DNA of 28,061 nucleotides from Alkalihalobacillus alcalophilus ATCC 27647 = CGMCC 1.3604. GTDB lineage: Bacteria > Bacillota > Bacilli > Bacillales > Bacillaceae_D. Under the pieces are notes generated by a model. That model had not been told where the DNA came from. It did no database searches and worked only from the letters and a program-made list of their open reading frames with translations. Positions 1-7,082 of this stretch are shown here, in pieces. The translations under genes were made by a program, and so were the position numbers. Every line of letters starts with the position of its first letter. Position 1 is the stretch's first letter. The stretch spans positions 1-28,061 of the forward strand of contig NZ_ALPT02000055.1 of NCBI RefSeq assembly GCF_000292245.2. Reading direction: 5' to 3'.

Positions 1-21
1 GGTTCTATATAGAAAATAACT

Positions 22-345
22 ATTTTTTTTAATGACTAATAATGGATAGTCACTCTAATCTTGGTTTAGTGTGATTTTCATTACTTATTATGAAGGTTAT
101 GCACCCTAACCTTGGCTTTGTTAGATTTTCATTACCTATTATGAAGGTTATGCACCCTAACCTTGGCTTTGTTGGATTTTCATTACCTATTATGAAGGTT
201 ACGCACCCTAACCTTGGCTTTGCTAGATTTTCATTACCTATTATAACGATTACGAACCTTAATCTTGGCTTTGCTAGATTTTCATTACCTATTACACCTG
301 ATACGCACTCTAATCCTTCCTTTTCAAAATTTCCATTACCTATTA
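22..345. repeat. 51-bp tandem repeat array (about six units)
   Basis: The block starting GATTTTCATTAC recurs at 73, 124, 175, 226 and 277, and in degraded form at about 22 and 328, giving an exact 51-bp period. The middle units are nearly identical and the outer ones decay. Each central unit holds an inverted repeat, AAGGTTA - 7 nt - TAACCTT (93-113, 144-164, 195-215). Because 51 is a multiple of three, long stop-free frames appear on both strands (17-residue repeats), but neither has a credible ribosome site and the plus frame is broken by TGA at 72-74 in an outer unit. I read it as non-coding. It lies just beyond the terminator of the etf-fadF operon. Confidence 0.9.
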
Positions 346-350
346 CCACA

Positions 351-388
351 AAAAAACTCCAACTATGTTAACATAGTTAGAGTTTTTT
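351..388. terminator. Bidirectional rho-independent terminator of the etf-fadF operon
   Basis: A run of A and CTC at 351-359 pairs with GAGTTTTTT at 380-388 around the perfect 18-bp palindrome AACTATGTTAACATAGTT (361-378). Read on the minus strand, a strong stem is followed by six T, starting only 4 bp after the fadF stop codon. The plus strand also ends in a T run, so it can stop transcription both ways. Confidence 0.9.
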
Positions 389-391
389 CTA

Positions 392-2470
392 TTATCCTAC
401 TAAAGAGCGTTCAACGATTTCCACGATATCGAGTGTTAGCACATTTTCTTCTTCAACTGCTTTAACACCATCACTTAGCATCGTTAAACAATATGGACAG
501 CCACTGCTAATCACACTTGGGTTAACCGCTAATGCTTGCTCAGTCCGTTCAACATTCACTCGTTTACCGACTGTCTCTTCCATCCACATTAAGCCACCGC
601 CTGCTCCACAGCACATTCCATTTTCACGATTACGCTTCATCTCAACGACTTTAACACCTGGAATTGCTTTTAGAATTTCCCTTGGTGGTTCATATACTTC
701 ATTATATCGACCGAGGTAACAGGAATCATGATACACGATCGTTTCATTGACTTCATATTTCGGAACAATCTTTCCTTCTTTGATCAATTTATCAATAAGC
801 TCCGTATGGTGATACACCTCTACATCCTCTAAGCCAAAATCAGGATATTCATTTTTGAAAGTATTATAAGCATGAGGATCAATAGTCACAATCTTTTTAA
901 CCTCATTTTTTTGGAAGGTTTCAATATTAGCGACCGCCAGCTCTTGATACAAAAATTCATTTCCGATACGTCTTGGTGTATCTCCTGAATTTTTCTCCTT
1001 GTTGCCAAGAATCGCAAATTTTACCCCTGCTTCATTCATTACCTTTACAAAAGATTGAGCGATTTTTTTGCTACGATTATCATAGGATCCCATTGAACCA
1101 ACAAAGAATAAATATTCAAATTCTTCGTCTTTTTTCTTCAGTTGTTTCACTGTTGGGATATACAAATCATCTCGATCATCCACCCACTTTTCACGGTCTT
1201 TACGGTTAATCCCCCACGGATTTCCTTGGCGTTCAATATTTGTCATCGCTCTTTGAGCATCTGGGTCGACCTTTCCCTCTGTTAAAACAAGGTATCTTCT
1301 CATATCAATGATTTTGTCGACATGCTCATTCATTACTGGACATTGGTCCTCACAGTTACGACAGGTTGTACAGGCCCAAATTTCTTCTTCCGTAATGACA
1401 TCTCCGATTAAATTAACCCCATAACTTGCGGCGACCTCATCTGCACCTTCACCAGCCATTGCCAACTGATTTGCTTTTGAGTTATTAAATAAATACGTTG
1501 GCATCCAAGGTGATTTACTCGTAATTGCAGCACCTTTTTCCGTTAAATGATCCCTCATGTGAGTAATCAAATGCATCGGTGAAAGAATTTTTCCCGTTCC
1601 TGAAGCTGGACAAACACTCGTACATCTTCCACATTCTACACAGGCGTACAAATCCAATAATTGTTTTTGGTTAAAATCTTCAATTTTATTTTTCCCAAAA
1701 ATCTCTTGGTCCTCATCTTCAAAATTGATGGAGGCAAGTCGACCAACCTTATGAGTACGTCCGAGAAAAACATTAATCGGTCCAGCAATTAAGTGGGCAT
1801 GCTTTGATTGTGGCACATAAACTAAAAACGTTAGTAAAAATAACAAATGGGCCCACCAAAACACGTAGAAACAAACAACCACTACTCCTAGTGGGAGCCA
1901 ACTAAATAAAACCGCAAGACTTGAAGCGACAGGCTCAAAACCGGTAAATGACTTTTCCAACCAAATCATTTCCATACCTTTTCCTAAAAGCTTGGAAGTC
2001 ATTAATCCTCCGATAAAAAGGAGAACGAGACCTGCTTTCCATCCCCGCTTTAATCGCGGCAATTTTTCGACATATCGGCGATAAAAAGCCCATATAACCG
2101 CAATTAAAATCATTACGACAACAAACTCTTGGAAAAGAGCAAAATAGGGATAAAGGGGACCCAGAGGTAAATGCGCCCCTGGAACGAGCCCCTTATAAAT
2201 AAAGTCTATCGCACCAATTTGTACGAATAAAAAACCGTAAAAGAGCATGGCGTGAATGATTCCACTCTTTTTATCCTTCATCACCTTTTTTTGACCGAAT
2301 ACATTCACCCAAACCTCATATAATCGTTCTTTCATTGAGTGGTCAAACTCTGCTTTTTTTCCTAGTTTGATAAAGTCATAGCGGGTTTTCACGAGTGAGC
2401 CAAACAAGTAAACGGCATATCCAGTTATGAGTAAAAAAGCAATGGTGTTGATGATTAAAAAAGTTGACAT
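392..2470 (-). CDS. fadF: Membrane iron-sulfur oxidoreductase, FadF-like (ETF to quinone)
   Basis: A 692-residue membrane-bound iron-sulfur protein of the HdrD/GlpC type, resembling B. subtilis FadF (YwjF). About the first 230 residues hold hydrophobic helices (a NarI-like membrane part). Two ferredoxin-type [4Fe-4S] motifs follow: CVECGRCTSVCP from residue 277 and CTTCRNCEDQCP from residue 367. The C-terminal half has the cysteine-rich CCG region, with GMCCGAGGG near residue 620 and SGCPYC downstream. It is last in the etfB-etfA-fadF unit, 45 bp after etfA. Inferred role: to take electrons from reduced EtfAB and pass them to menaquinone, replacing a classical ETF-quinone oxidoreductase. The ATG at 2470 is preferred over the GTG at 2479, because AGAGGAAG lies too close to the GTG. 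Confidence 0.87.
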   Translation of the reverse strand: MSTFLIINTIAFLLITGYAVYLFGSLVKTRYDFIKLGKKAEFDHSMKERLYEVWVNVFGQKKVMKDKKSGIIHAMLFYGFLFVQIGAIDFIYKGLVPGAHLPLGPLYPYFALFQEFVVVMILIAVIWAFYRRYVEKLPRLKRGWKAGLVLLFIGGLMTSKLLGKGMEMIWLEKSFTGFEPVASSLAVLFSWLPLGVVVVCFYVFWWAHLLFLLTFLVYVPQSKHAHLIAGPINVFLGRTHKVGRLASINFEDEDQEIFGKNKIEDFNQKQLLDLYACVECGRCTSVCPASGTGKILSPMHLITHMRDHLTEKGAAITSKSPWMPTYLFNNSKANQLAMAGEGADEVAASYGVNLIGDVITEEEIWACTTCRNCEDQCPVMNEHVDKIIDMRRYLVLTEGKVDPDAQRAMTNIERQGNPWGINRKDREKWVDDRDDLYIPTVKQLKKKDEEFEYLFFVGSMGSYDNRSKKIAQSFVKVMNEAGVKFAILGNKEKNSGDTPRRIGNEFLYQELAVANIETFQKNEVKKIVTIDPHAYNTFKNEYPDFGLEDVEVYHHTELIDKLIKEGKIVPKYEVNETIVYHDSCYLGRYNEVYEPPREILKAIPGVKVVEMKRNRENGMCCGAGGGLMWMEETVGKRVNVERTEQALAVNPSVISSGCPYCLTMLSDGVKAVEEENVLTLDIVEIVERSLVG

Positions 2471-2515
2471 TCCTACCACTTCCTCTTATATATAATCAGT
2501 TCATACCCTTTTTCA

Positions 2516-3502
2516 TTAAATGGTTTCTGAAATTTTCAAAACTTTTTTCAGCTCTTCTGTTAGCAACGGAACGATTTCAAATAGGTCACCAACAATCCCA
2601 TAATCTGCTATATCAAAAATAGGAGCTTCTGGATCTTTATTAATGGCAACAATAACTTTTGAGTTCGACATCCCTGCTACATGCTGAATCGCTCCAGAAA
2701 TTCCGCATGCGATATATAAATCAGGTGTTACTACTTTTCCTGTTTGCCCGATTTGTAAGGAATAATCACAATATTCAGCATCACACGCTCCTCGTGACGC
2801 CCCAACTGCACCATTTAAAACACGAGCAAGTTCTTGCAATGGTTTAAATCCTTCTGTTCCTTTTACTCCACGTCCGCCTGCTACTACAATTTTCGCTTCG
2901 GATAAATCAACACCCTCACTCGTTTTACGGACGATCTCTTTAATAATCGTACGAATATCTTTTATATCAACAGACACAGGTGTGACGTCCCCTGTCTTTG
3001 ACTCATCTACTTCTAGAGGTGCTATATTGTTTGGACGAATCGTTGCCATGACGATTCCTTCCTTAATTTTCTTCTTTTCAAATGCTTTTCCAGAGTACAG
3101 TGGGCGGGTAAAAATGACTTCTCCTTCTTCACTTTCAATCGCTGTTACATCTGAAATAAGTCCCGCTTCTAACTTCATCGCAAGCCTTGGACTCACATCT
3201 TTACCAATTGATGTATGCCCTAAAATGATCCCTTCTGGACTCTCTTTATCTATAACTTGTAACAAAGCTTGTTGATAAGCATCTGTCGTATAATCTTTTA
3301 ATTTCTCATCATTTACAGTGACCACCCGATCGGCCCCATAATGGAAAAGCTGAGTAGTTAAATTGTCTACGTTTTCTCCAAGTAACACAGCTACTACTTC
3401 TCCACCAGCGGATAATTCATGTCCAACCGCTAAAGCTTCAAATGAAACTTGACGTAATTCCTGATCCTTTATCTCCGTAACAACCAATACTTTTTTCGTC
3501 AA
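2516..3502 (-). CDS. etfA: Electron transfer flavoprotein alpha subunit
   Basis: EtfA, 328 residues, binds FAD and forms the cytoplasmic EtfAB heterodimer that accepts electrons from acyl-CoA dehydrogenases. The C-terminal FAD domain is plain: GGRGVKG, then VGASRGACDA, QIGQTGKVV and YIACGISGAIQH, a family hallmark. The start is the TTG at 3502, because AAAGGAGGAG sits six bases before it and the protein then begins at the usual LTKKVLVV. An ATG at 3595 would add 31 residues that are the translation of an inserted repeat element, so it is rejected. The gene lies between etfB and fadF. Its 184-bp gap from etfB is unusually long for an ETF pair and is filled by that repeat. Confidence 0.95.
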   Translation of the reverse strand: MTKKVLVVTEIKDQELRQVSFEALAVGHELSAGGEVVAVLLGENVDNLTTQLFHYGADRVVTVNDEKLKDYTTDAYQQALLQVIDKESPEGIILGHTSIGKDVSPRLAMKLEAGLISDVTAIESEEGEVIFTRPLYSGKAFEKKKIKEGIVMATIRPNNIAPLEVDESKTGDVTPVSVDIKDIRTIIKEIVRKTSEGVDLSEAKIVVAGGRGVKGTEGFKPLQELARVLNGAVGASRGACDAEYCDYSLQIGQTGKVVTPDLYIACGISGAIQHVAGMSNSKVIVAINKDPEAPIFDIADYGIVGDLFEIVPLLTEELKKVLKISETI

Positions 3503-3520
3503 TGAAAACTCCTCCTTTGA

Positions 3521-3641
3521 ATAAAAAGCGAAGTCCGTTTGCTCAGAAGTGAGAAAAAATGCAGGGCGGCTTCTGAAGACGCTTTTTGTCTTCATAAGAC
3601 GAACCGATTTTTCTCGAACTTCTAACGGACGCAGCTAGATT
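3521..3641. repeat. Hairpin repeat element, copy A (upstream of etfA)
   Basis: Left end AAAGCGAAGTCCGTTTG...AGAAGTGAGAAAAA; right end CGATTTTTCTCGAACTTCTAACGGACGCAGCTAGA. The two ends are imperfect inverted repeats that can pair over about 20 bp with small bulges. The core (GAAGACGCTTTTTGTCTTC) is itself an inverted repeat and is shared with copy G at 17374. On the minus strand the element ends right before the etfA ribosome site. Confidence 0.85.
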
Positions 3642-3643
3642 AA

Positions 3644-3682
3644 ATAAAAAGCGAATCCTGTTCGCTCAGAAGCGAGAAAATC
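3644..3682. repeat. Truncated left end of the hairpin repeat element (copy B)
   Basis: Only the left arm of the family is present (AAAGCGAATCCTGTTCGCTCAGAAGCGAGAAAA in two pieces), lying head-to-tail behind copy A and abutting the etfB stop codon at 3687. There is no matching right arm, so this is a remnant. Confidence 0.7.
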
Positions 3683-3686
3683 AAAG

Positions 3687-4457
3687 TTAAATAACTTTCG
3701 CCTCTGATGTTAATAGTAATACTAACTCGTTTACTTGTTCAGCTGGCCCACCTTCTAAACGCTTTCCTGCTTGTTTTTCTGGTGGTAAGAAAATTTCAAT
3801 CGTCTCTGTTTTTGCAAGGACATCATCTTCATCTAAATCAATATCATCTAAATCCAATACTTCAAGAGGTTTTTTCTTAGCCTTCATAATTCCTGGAAGA
3901 GATGGATATCTTGGCTCATTAAGTCCTTGTTGTGCCGTCACTAAAATCGGTAAAGCTACTTCCACAGTTTCCTTATCTCCCTCAACATCGCGAACAACCG
4001 TAGCTATTCCAGCTGAAATTGATAATTCTGTAATCGTTGTCACTTGTGGAATTCCTAAACTTTCCGCCACACGTGGTCCCACTTGGCCAGAACCACCATC
4101 AACCGCAACATTACCACCAAGAATAATATCGTATTCTTGTTCTTTTAAATAGGTTGATAGGATAAAAGCCGTCGTAAATGGATCATATTCCTCTACATCT
4201 TCACTGTTTAAAAGAACGGCTTTATCTGCTCCCATAGCTAAAGCGGTACGAAGCTGCTTTTCCGATTCTTCTTCCCCAACTGTAACAACCGTCACCTCTC
4301 CACCATGTTCATCTCGAAGCACGATAGCTTCCTCTATCGCATATTCATCATATGGATTAATAATAAACTCCGCACTTTCCTCATCAACTTTTCCGTTTTG
4401 AATGACAATTTTTTCTTCTGTATCGAAGGTACGTTTCATAATTACAAAGATATTCAT
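3687..4457 (-). CDS. etfB: Electron transfer flavoprotein beta subunit
   Basis: EtfB, 256 residues (the B. subtilis protein is about 257), is the AMP-binding partner of EtfA. Family marks include the N-terminal NIFVIMKRTFDTEEKI, the segment VDGGSGQVGPRVAESLGIPQ and the ETF-beta signature around QGLNEPRYPSLPGIMKAKKKP. The start is the ATG at 4457: GAGGAGG lies six bases upstream, while the adjacent ATG at 4460 is too close and the frame start at 4472 has no ribosome site. It is the first gene of the etfB-etfA-fadF unit. The leader between it and the candidate operator at 4724 carries repeat copy C and a cre-like site. Confidence 0.95.
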   Translation of the reverse strand: MNIFVIMKRTFDTEEKIVIQNGKVDEESAEFIINPYDEYAIEEAIVLRDEHGGEVTVVTVGEEESEKQLRTALAMGADKAVLLNSEDVEEYDPFTTAFILSTYLKEQEYDIILGGNVAVDGGSGQVGPRVAESLGIPQVTTITELSISAGIATVVRDVEGDKETVEVALPILVTAQQGLNEPRYPSLPGIMKAKKKPLEVLDLDDIDLDEDDVLAKTETIEIFLPPEKQAGKRLEGGPAEQVNELVLLLTSEAKVI

Positions 4458-4474
4458 CATTATCCTCCTCAATT

Positions 4475-4573
4475 ATAAAGCGAAGTCCGTTTGCCTTGGC
4501 TCTACTTCCTATGGCAAGAGCAGTTAAAGAACGTTCTTTTTCTCAGGACTCTAACGGGCTTAGCTAAATGAAT
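4475..4573. repeat. Hairpin repeat element, copy C (leader of etfB)
   Basis: The left end ATAAAGCGAAGTCCGTTTG and right end TCTAACGGGCTTAGCTAAATGAAT match the family termini. The core (CCTTGGCTCTAC...ATGGCAAGAGC) is a diverged form of the core of copy G (CCTTGTACCCAC...GTGGGCAAGAGC). It ends directly against the etfB ribosome site. Confidence 0.75.
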
Positions 4574-4600
4574 AGTCTGTTAAATTTTCAATCCCCTAAC

Positions 4601-4616
4601 AAGAAAGCGTTTACTT
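4601..4616 (-). promoter_or_regulatory. Candidate cre (CcpA) site in the etf leader
   Basis: On the minus strand AAGTAAACGCTTTCTT matches the cre consensus WTGNAANCGNWNNCW with one mismatch. It lies downstream of the presumed promoter and about 145 bp before etfB, where CcpA could act as a roadblock. Carbon repression of fatty-acid oxidation genes is established in B. subtilis; its use here is inferred. Confidence 0.55.
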
Positions 4617-4723
4617 AAATTCATATAATAAATAGATACCCTATGGTAAGATAACATTATCTTATAATTTTACAGACATCCCTCCTATAAGTGATTAAAT
4701 TCGACAAATTTCCTTATTTTTCA

Positions 4724-4737
4724 ACAGACCAGTCTGT
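4724..4737. promoter_or_regulatory. Candidate TetR-family operator upstream of etfB
   Basis: ACAGACCAGTCTGT has perfect 6-bp arms around a 2-bp centre, a typical TetR-family operator. It stands between the tetR gene and etfB, on the promoter side of the etf leader. It differs from my recollection of the B. subtilis FadR box (TGAATGA-type arms), so the regulator may be only a functional analogue of FadR. Confidence 0.6.
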
Positions 4738-5010
4738 CTAAGGAAGCCATAAAAAATTTCCTTAACAATTATGTCTTGGAGTTCACATCTTTTATCATTA
4801 GTACTTTCTTTAATACTAATTTATCACTCCCCATTAGTCAATATTTTTTATAAGAATTATTAGAAAATTAAAGATAGTCGTTTTATTCTTTCAGCTTTAC
4901 TTTTTAGGTAGCTGCTTCAATGTGCACCTACGCATCTCCCCACCTTTTACTTATGGGAAGGAGGGAGAAACATAATGATTAACAACCTATTTCCAAATCA
5001 AATGTTGGCT

Positions 5011-5649
5011 TTATTTTTGTGGTGCTTGAACCTGTTCAAAATAAGGGGAAAACTGGTACTTTTGCTTAGCCTCTTCTGTCAAAAGTGAGTTTAACGTAAA
5101 ATCAGCATAAATTACGACAATTTCTTCATTTGAAAAGGGTCCTTCTGGGTTATACCATTTATACGTCCAGTTCACCATTCCAAAAATCGTCATTCCAATA
5201 ATCGGTACCGGTAAATTTGGTAAAAATTCGCCTTTATCGATCCCCTCTTGAATTACATTATTAATAAGGTCTCTTACTTTATCACGCTTTTTGCTTATCG
5301 CTTCAAAATATTCTTCAGGCAAATACGTATGATCTTGGTAAAAAACCGTTTGGTGCGGCTTATATTTTGTGAAATTTTCTGCTGATGATTTTAAAATTTG
5401 TGATAGTTTTTCTGTCGGTGTTTCATTATTTTCGACCGCTTTGCCGACCTGATTTAACGCATAAGATATAAATGTGTCATGGATAATAAAAAGCAACTCA
5501 TCCTTAGATTTGAAGTTATGATAGAAGCCACCTTTAGATGTTCCACTTTCCTCAATGATCTTATTAATTCCTACCCCATGATATCCGTATTTTTCAAAAA
5601 GCTGTAAAGCGGTATCAATAATTCGGTCTCTTGCTGATTTCACTGTCAT
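5011..5649 (-). CDS. TetR-family regulator, probably acyl-CoA responsive
   Basis: A 212-residue TetR-family repressor. The N-terminal helix-turn-helix reads IIDTALQLFEKYGYHGVGI...SGTSKGGFYHNFKSKDELL. Near the C-terminus, NWTYKWYNPEGPFSNEEI is a pattern I associate with fatty-acid and sterol-responsive members such as FadR/YsiA and KstR2. The start is the ATG at 5649, with GGGAGGG six bases upstream; the frame begins five codons earlier at 5664 without support. It lies upstream of and parallel to etfB-etfA-fadF, so the likely job is to repress that unit until acyl-CoA binds. That ligand is inferred from family and context only. A TGTCTA/TAGACA pair in its own upstream region hints at autoregulation. 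Confidence 0.85.
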   Translation of the reverse strand: MTVKSARDRIIDTALQLFEKYGYHGVGINKIIEESGTSKGGFYHNFKSKDELLFIIHDTFISYALNQVGKAVENNETPTEKLSQILKSSAENFTKYKPHQTVFYQDHTYLPEEYFEAISKKRDKVRDLINNVIQEGIDKGEFLPNLPVPIIGMTIFGMVNWTYKWYNPEGPFSNEEIVVIYADFTLNSLLTEEAKQKYQFSPYFEQVQAPQK

Positions 5650-5688
5650 TTGTTTCCCTCCCATCTATTCCTTATTTTATATGAAATT

Positions 5689-5731
5689 TGTCTATTGATG
5701 CAATTATCAAATAAAAAGAATTATTTAGACA
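5689..5731. promoter_or_regulatory. Possible TetR half-sites upstream of tetR
   Basis: TGTCTA (5689-5694) and TAGACA (5726-5731) are inverted half-sites. TTTAGACAG at 5725 repeats the CTGTCTAA flank of the 4724 palindrome in reverse. The spacing is wide for one dimer, so this is only suggestive of autoregulation. Confidence 0.25.
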
Positions 5732-5762
5732 GAACTAAATTTCTCTATAAAACTTTTTAATT

Positions 5763-5840
5763 AGCTTCTTAAAGATGCCATCTGCACTTTAAATTTCATC
5801 ATACATTAAGAAGCTCTAAGAATCTATAAATTCTTAGAGC
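5763..5840 (-). terminator. Hairpins at the end of the nas operon
   Basis: GCTCTAAGAAT (5813-5823) pairs perfectly with ATTCTTAGAGC (5830-5840), an 11-bp stem placed 22 bp after the nasA stop codon. On the minus strand only a weak T-rich stretch follows. A second inverted repeat, AGCTTCTTAA (5763-5772) with TTAAGAAGCT (5807-5816), shares four bases with the first stem, so the two compete in part. Confidence 0.65.
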
Positions 5841-5862
5841 CTTGTTGAAAGTTATCAAATAT

Positions 5863-7062
5863 TTATGCTAGTTTTTTAGCTGTTTTCCACTCTTTCTTCC
5901 AACTAAATTGTGCCCATAAAAGCAGACCTAATGCCAAAAGAGCAACCACTGATAAAATCAGAAACCCACTTGAATAGCTCCCTGTCCAATCTCTCATAAT
6001 TCCTAAAAGATTCGGTAAAAAGAAACCACCAATTCCACCAGCAGCCCCTACAATTCCTGTCACCATCCCAATCTCTTTTTCAAATCTTTGTGGAACAAGT
6101 TGAAAAACCGCCCCGTTTCCCATTCCAAGAAAACCCATCCCTAAAAAAAGAGCAATGGTCACAAATAGAAGCGGTGGCAATAAACTAACAGCTAACATGC
6201 TGATAGCAACCCCAACAAATAACATCCGTAACAATGTCGCTCCCCCAATTTTATCAGCAATTAACCCTCCGACTGGTCGTAAGAAGCTTCCCGCTGCAAC
6301 AACAATCGTCACAAATTCACCTGCCCGAACACCCGAAAGAGAATACTGACTGACAAAAAAATAACTTAGAAAGCTAGAAAGTCCCACGAATCCACCAAAA
6401 GTCACACTATATAACAAACAGAAATACCAAGTATCTACTTCTTTAAAGACAAGGAAATAGTCTTTAATTGGCTTTGGTTTTGGTTGATTAGGTGGTTCTT
6501 TTGCCATGAATACAAACGAAACCATAACAAGTAGTAACGGGATAAGAGCTAATCCCATCACTCCACTCCAACCGAATACTTCCGCTAGTCGTGGTCCAAA
6601 AAGGGTTGCTAGCAATGTCCCACTATTCCCTGCTCCTGCAATCCCCATTGCAATACCTTGCATATGTGGTGGATACCAACGACTAGCTAGTGGTAAAGAG
6701 GCGGAAAAACTGGCCCCTGCTACACCAAGCAGAATCCCAATAGCTACTAATTCACTAATGGTGTTACCGAATAACCATCCCCATAAAAGTGGAACCATCG
6801 TGATGACCATCCCACCTATTGCTGTTTTTTTAGGTCCATATCGATCGGTCAAAATACCAACAATTATACGAAAGACCGAACCAGCTAAAATGGGTATTGC
6901 AACAATTAATCCTAGTTGTGATGCAGATAAACCAAAATCAACTGTAATATACGCACCTAAAGCACCAAGAAGCACCCATATCATAAAGCTAATATCAAAA
7001 TACAAGAAAGCAGACAATAATGATGGCGCATGACCGCTTTTTTTAAGGTCTGATAGTTTCAC
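5863..7062 (-). CDS. nasA: Nitrate/nitrite transporter, NarK/NasA type (MFS)
   Basis: A 399-residue, twelve-helix major-facilitator protein of the nitrate-nitrite porter family, which brings nitrate across the cell membrane. Both family signatures are present: GIAGAGNSGTLLATLFGP in the first half and GIVGAAGGIGGFFLP in the second. The loop DRYGPKK after helix 2 is the usual MFS motif. The start is GTG at 7062, with GGGAGTGGG just upstream. It is the last gene of the nas operon, 20 bp after nasC, so transport is made together with the reductases. Nitrate assimilation, rather than respiration, is inferred from the neighbours. Confidence 0.93.
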   Translation of the reverse strand: MKLSDLKKSGHAPSLLSAFLYFDISFMIWVLLGALGAYITVDFGLSASQLGLIVAIPILAGSVFRIIVGILTDRYGPKKTAIGGMVITMVPLLWGWLFGNTISELVAIGILLGVAGASFSASLPLASRWYPPHMQGIAMGIAGAGNSGTLLATLFGPRLAEVFGWSGVMGLALIPLLLVMVSFVFMAKEPPNQPKPKPIKDYFLVFKEVDTWYFCLLYSVTFGGFVGLSSFLSYFFVSQYSLSGVRAGEFVTIVVAAGSFLRPVGGLIADKIGGATLLRMLFVGVAISMLAVSLLPPLLFVTIALFLGMGFLGMGNGAVFQLVPQRFEKEIGMVTGIVGAAGGIGGFFLPNLLGIMRDWTGSYSSGFLILSVVALLALGLLLWAQFSWKKEWKTAKKLA

Positions 7063-7082
7063 TTATCCCACTCCCTTTTTCT

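Larger units (their letters stand above)
4574..5010. other. Control region between tetR and etfB
   Basis: 437 bp with no convincing gene. It holds the cre-like site (4601-4616), the TetR-type palindrome (4724-4737), a 7-bp hairpin ATTAGTA/TACTAAT (4797-4820) without a T run, and a 37-codon plus-strand frame at 4975 with a good ribosome site. A weak minus-strand promoter, TTGAAA (4724-4719) with TTTAAT about 19 bp downstream, would overlap the palindrome; I am not sure of it. Confidence 0.5.

Noticed and set aside
22..345. The 51-bp and 53-bp arrays as CRISPR arrays.
   Set aside because: Units are contiguous and vary throughout; there are no constant repeats with unique spacers and no cas genes.
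50..371. Two long repeat-encoded reading frames, minus 50-349 and plus 90-371.
   Set aside because: They arise from a 51-bp (17-codon) repeat without stops; no ribosome sites, and the plus frame is closed by TGA at 72-74 within an outer unit.
3503..3595. N-terminal extension of EtfA to the ATG at 3595.
   Set aside because: The 31 residues are translated repeat element; a strong ribosome site precedes the TTG at 3502, which gives the family's normal start.
6506..7033. 175-residue plus-strand frame opposite the nitrate transporter.
   Set aside because: No ribosome site, and it mirrors the conserved transporter on the other strand.
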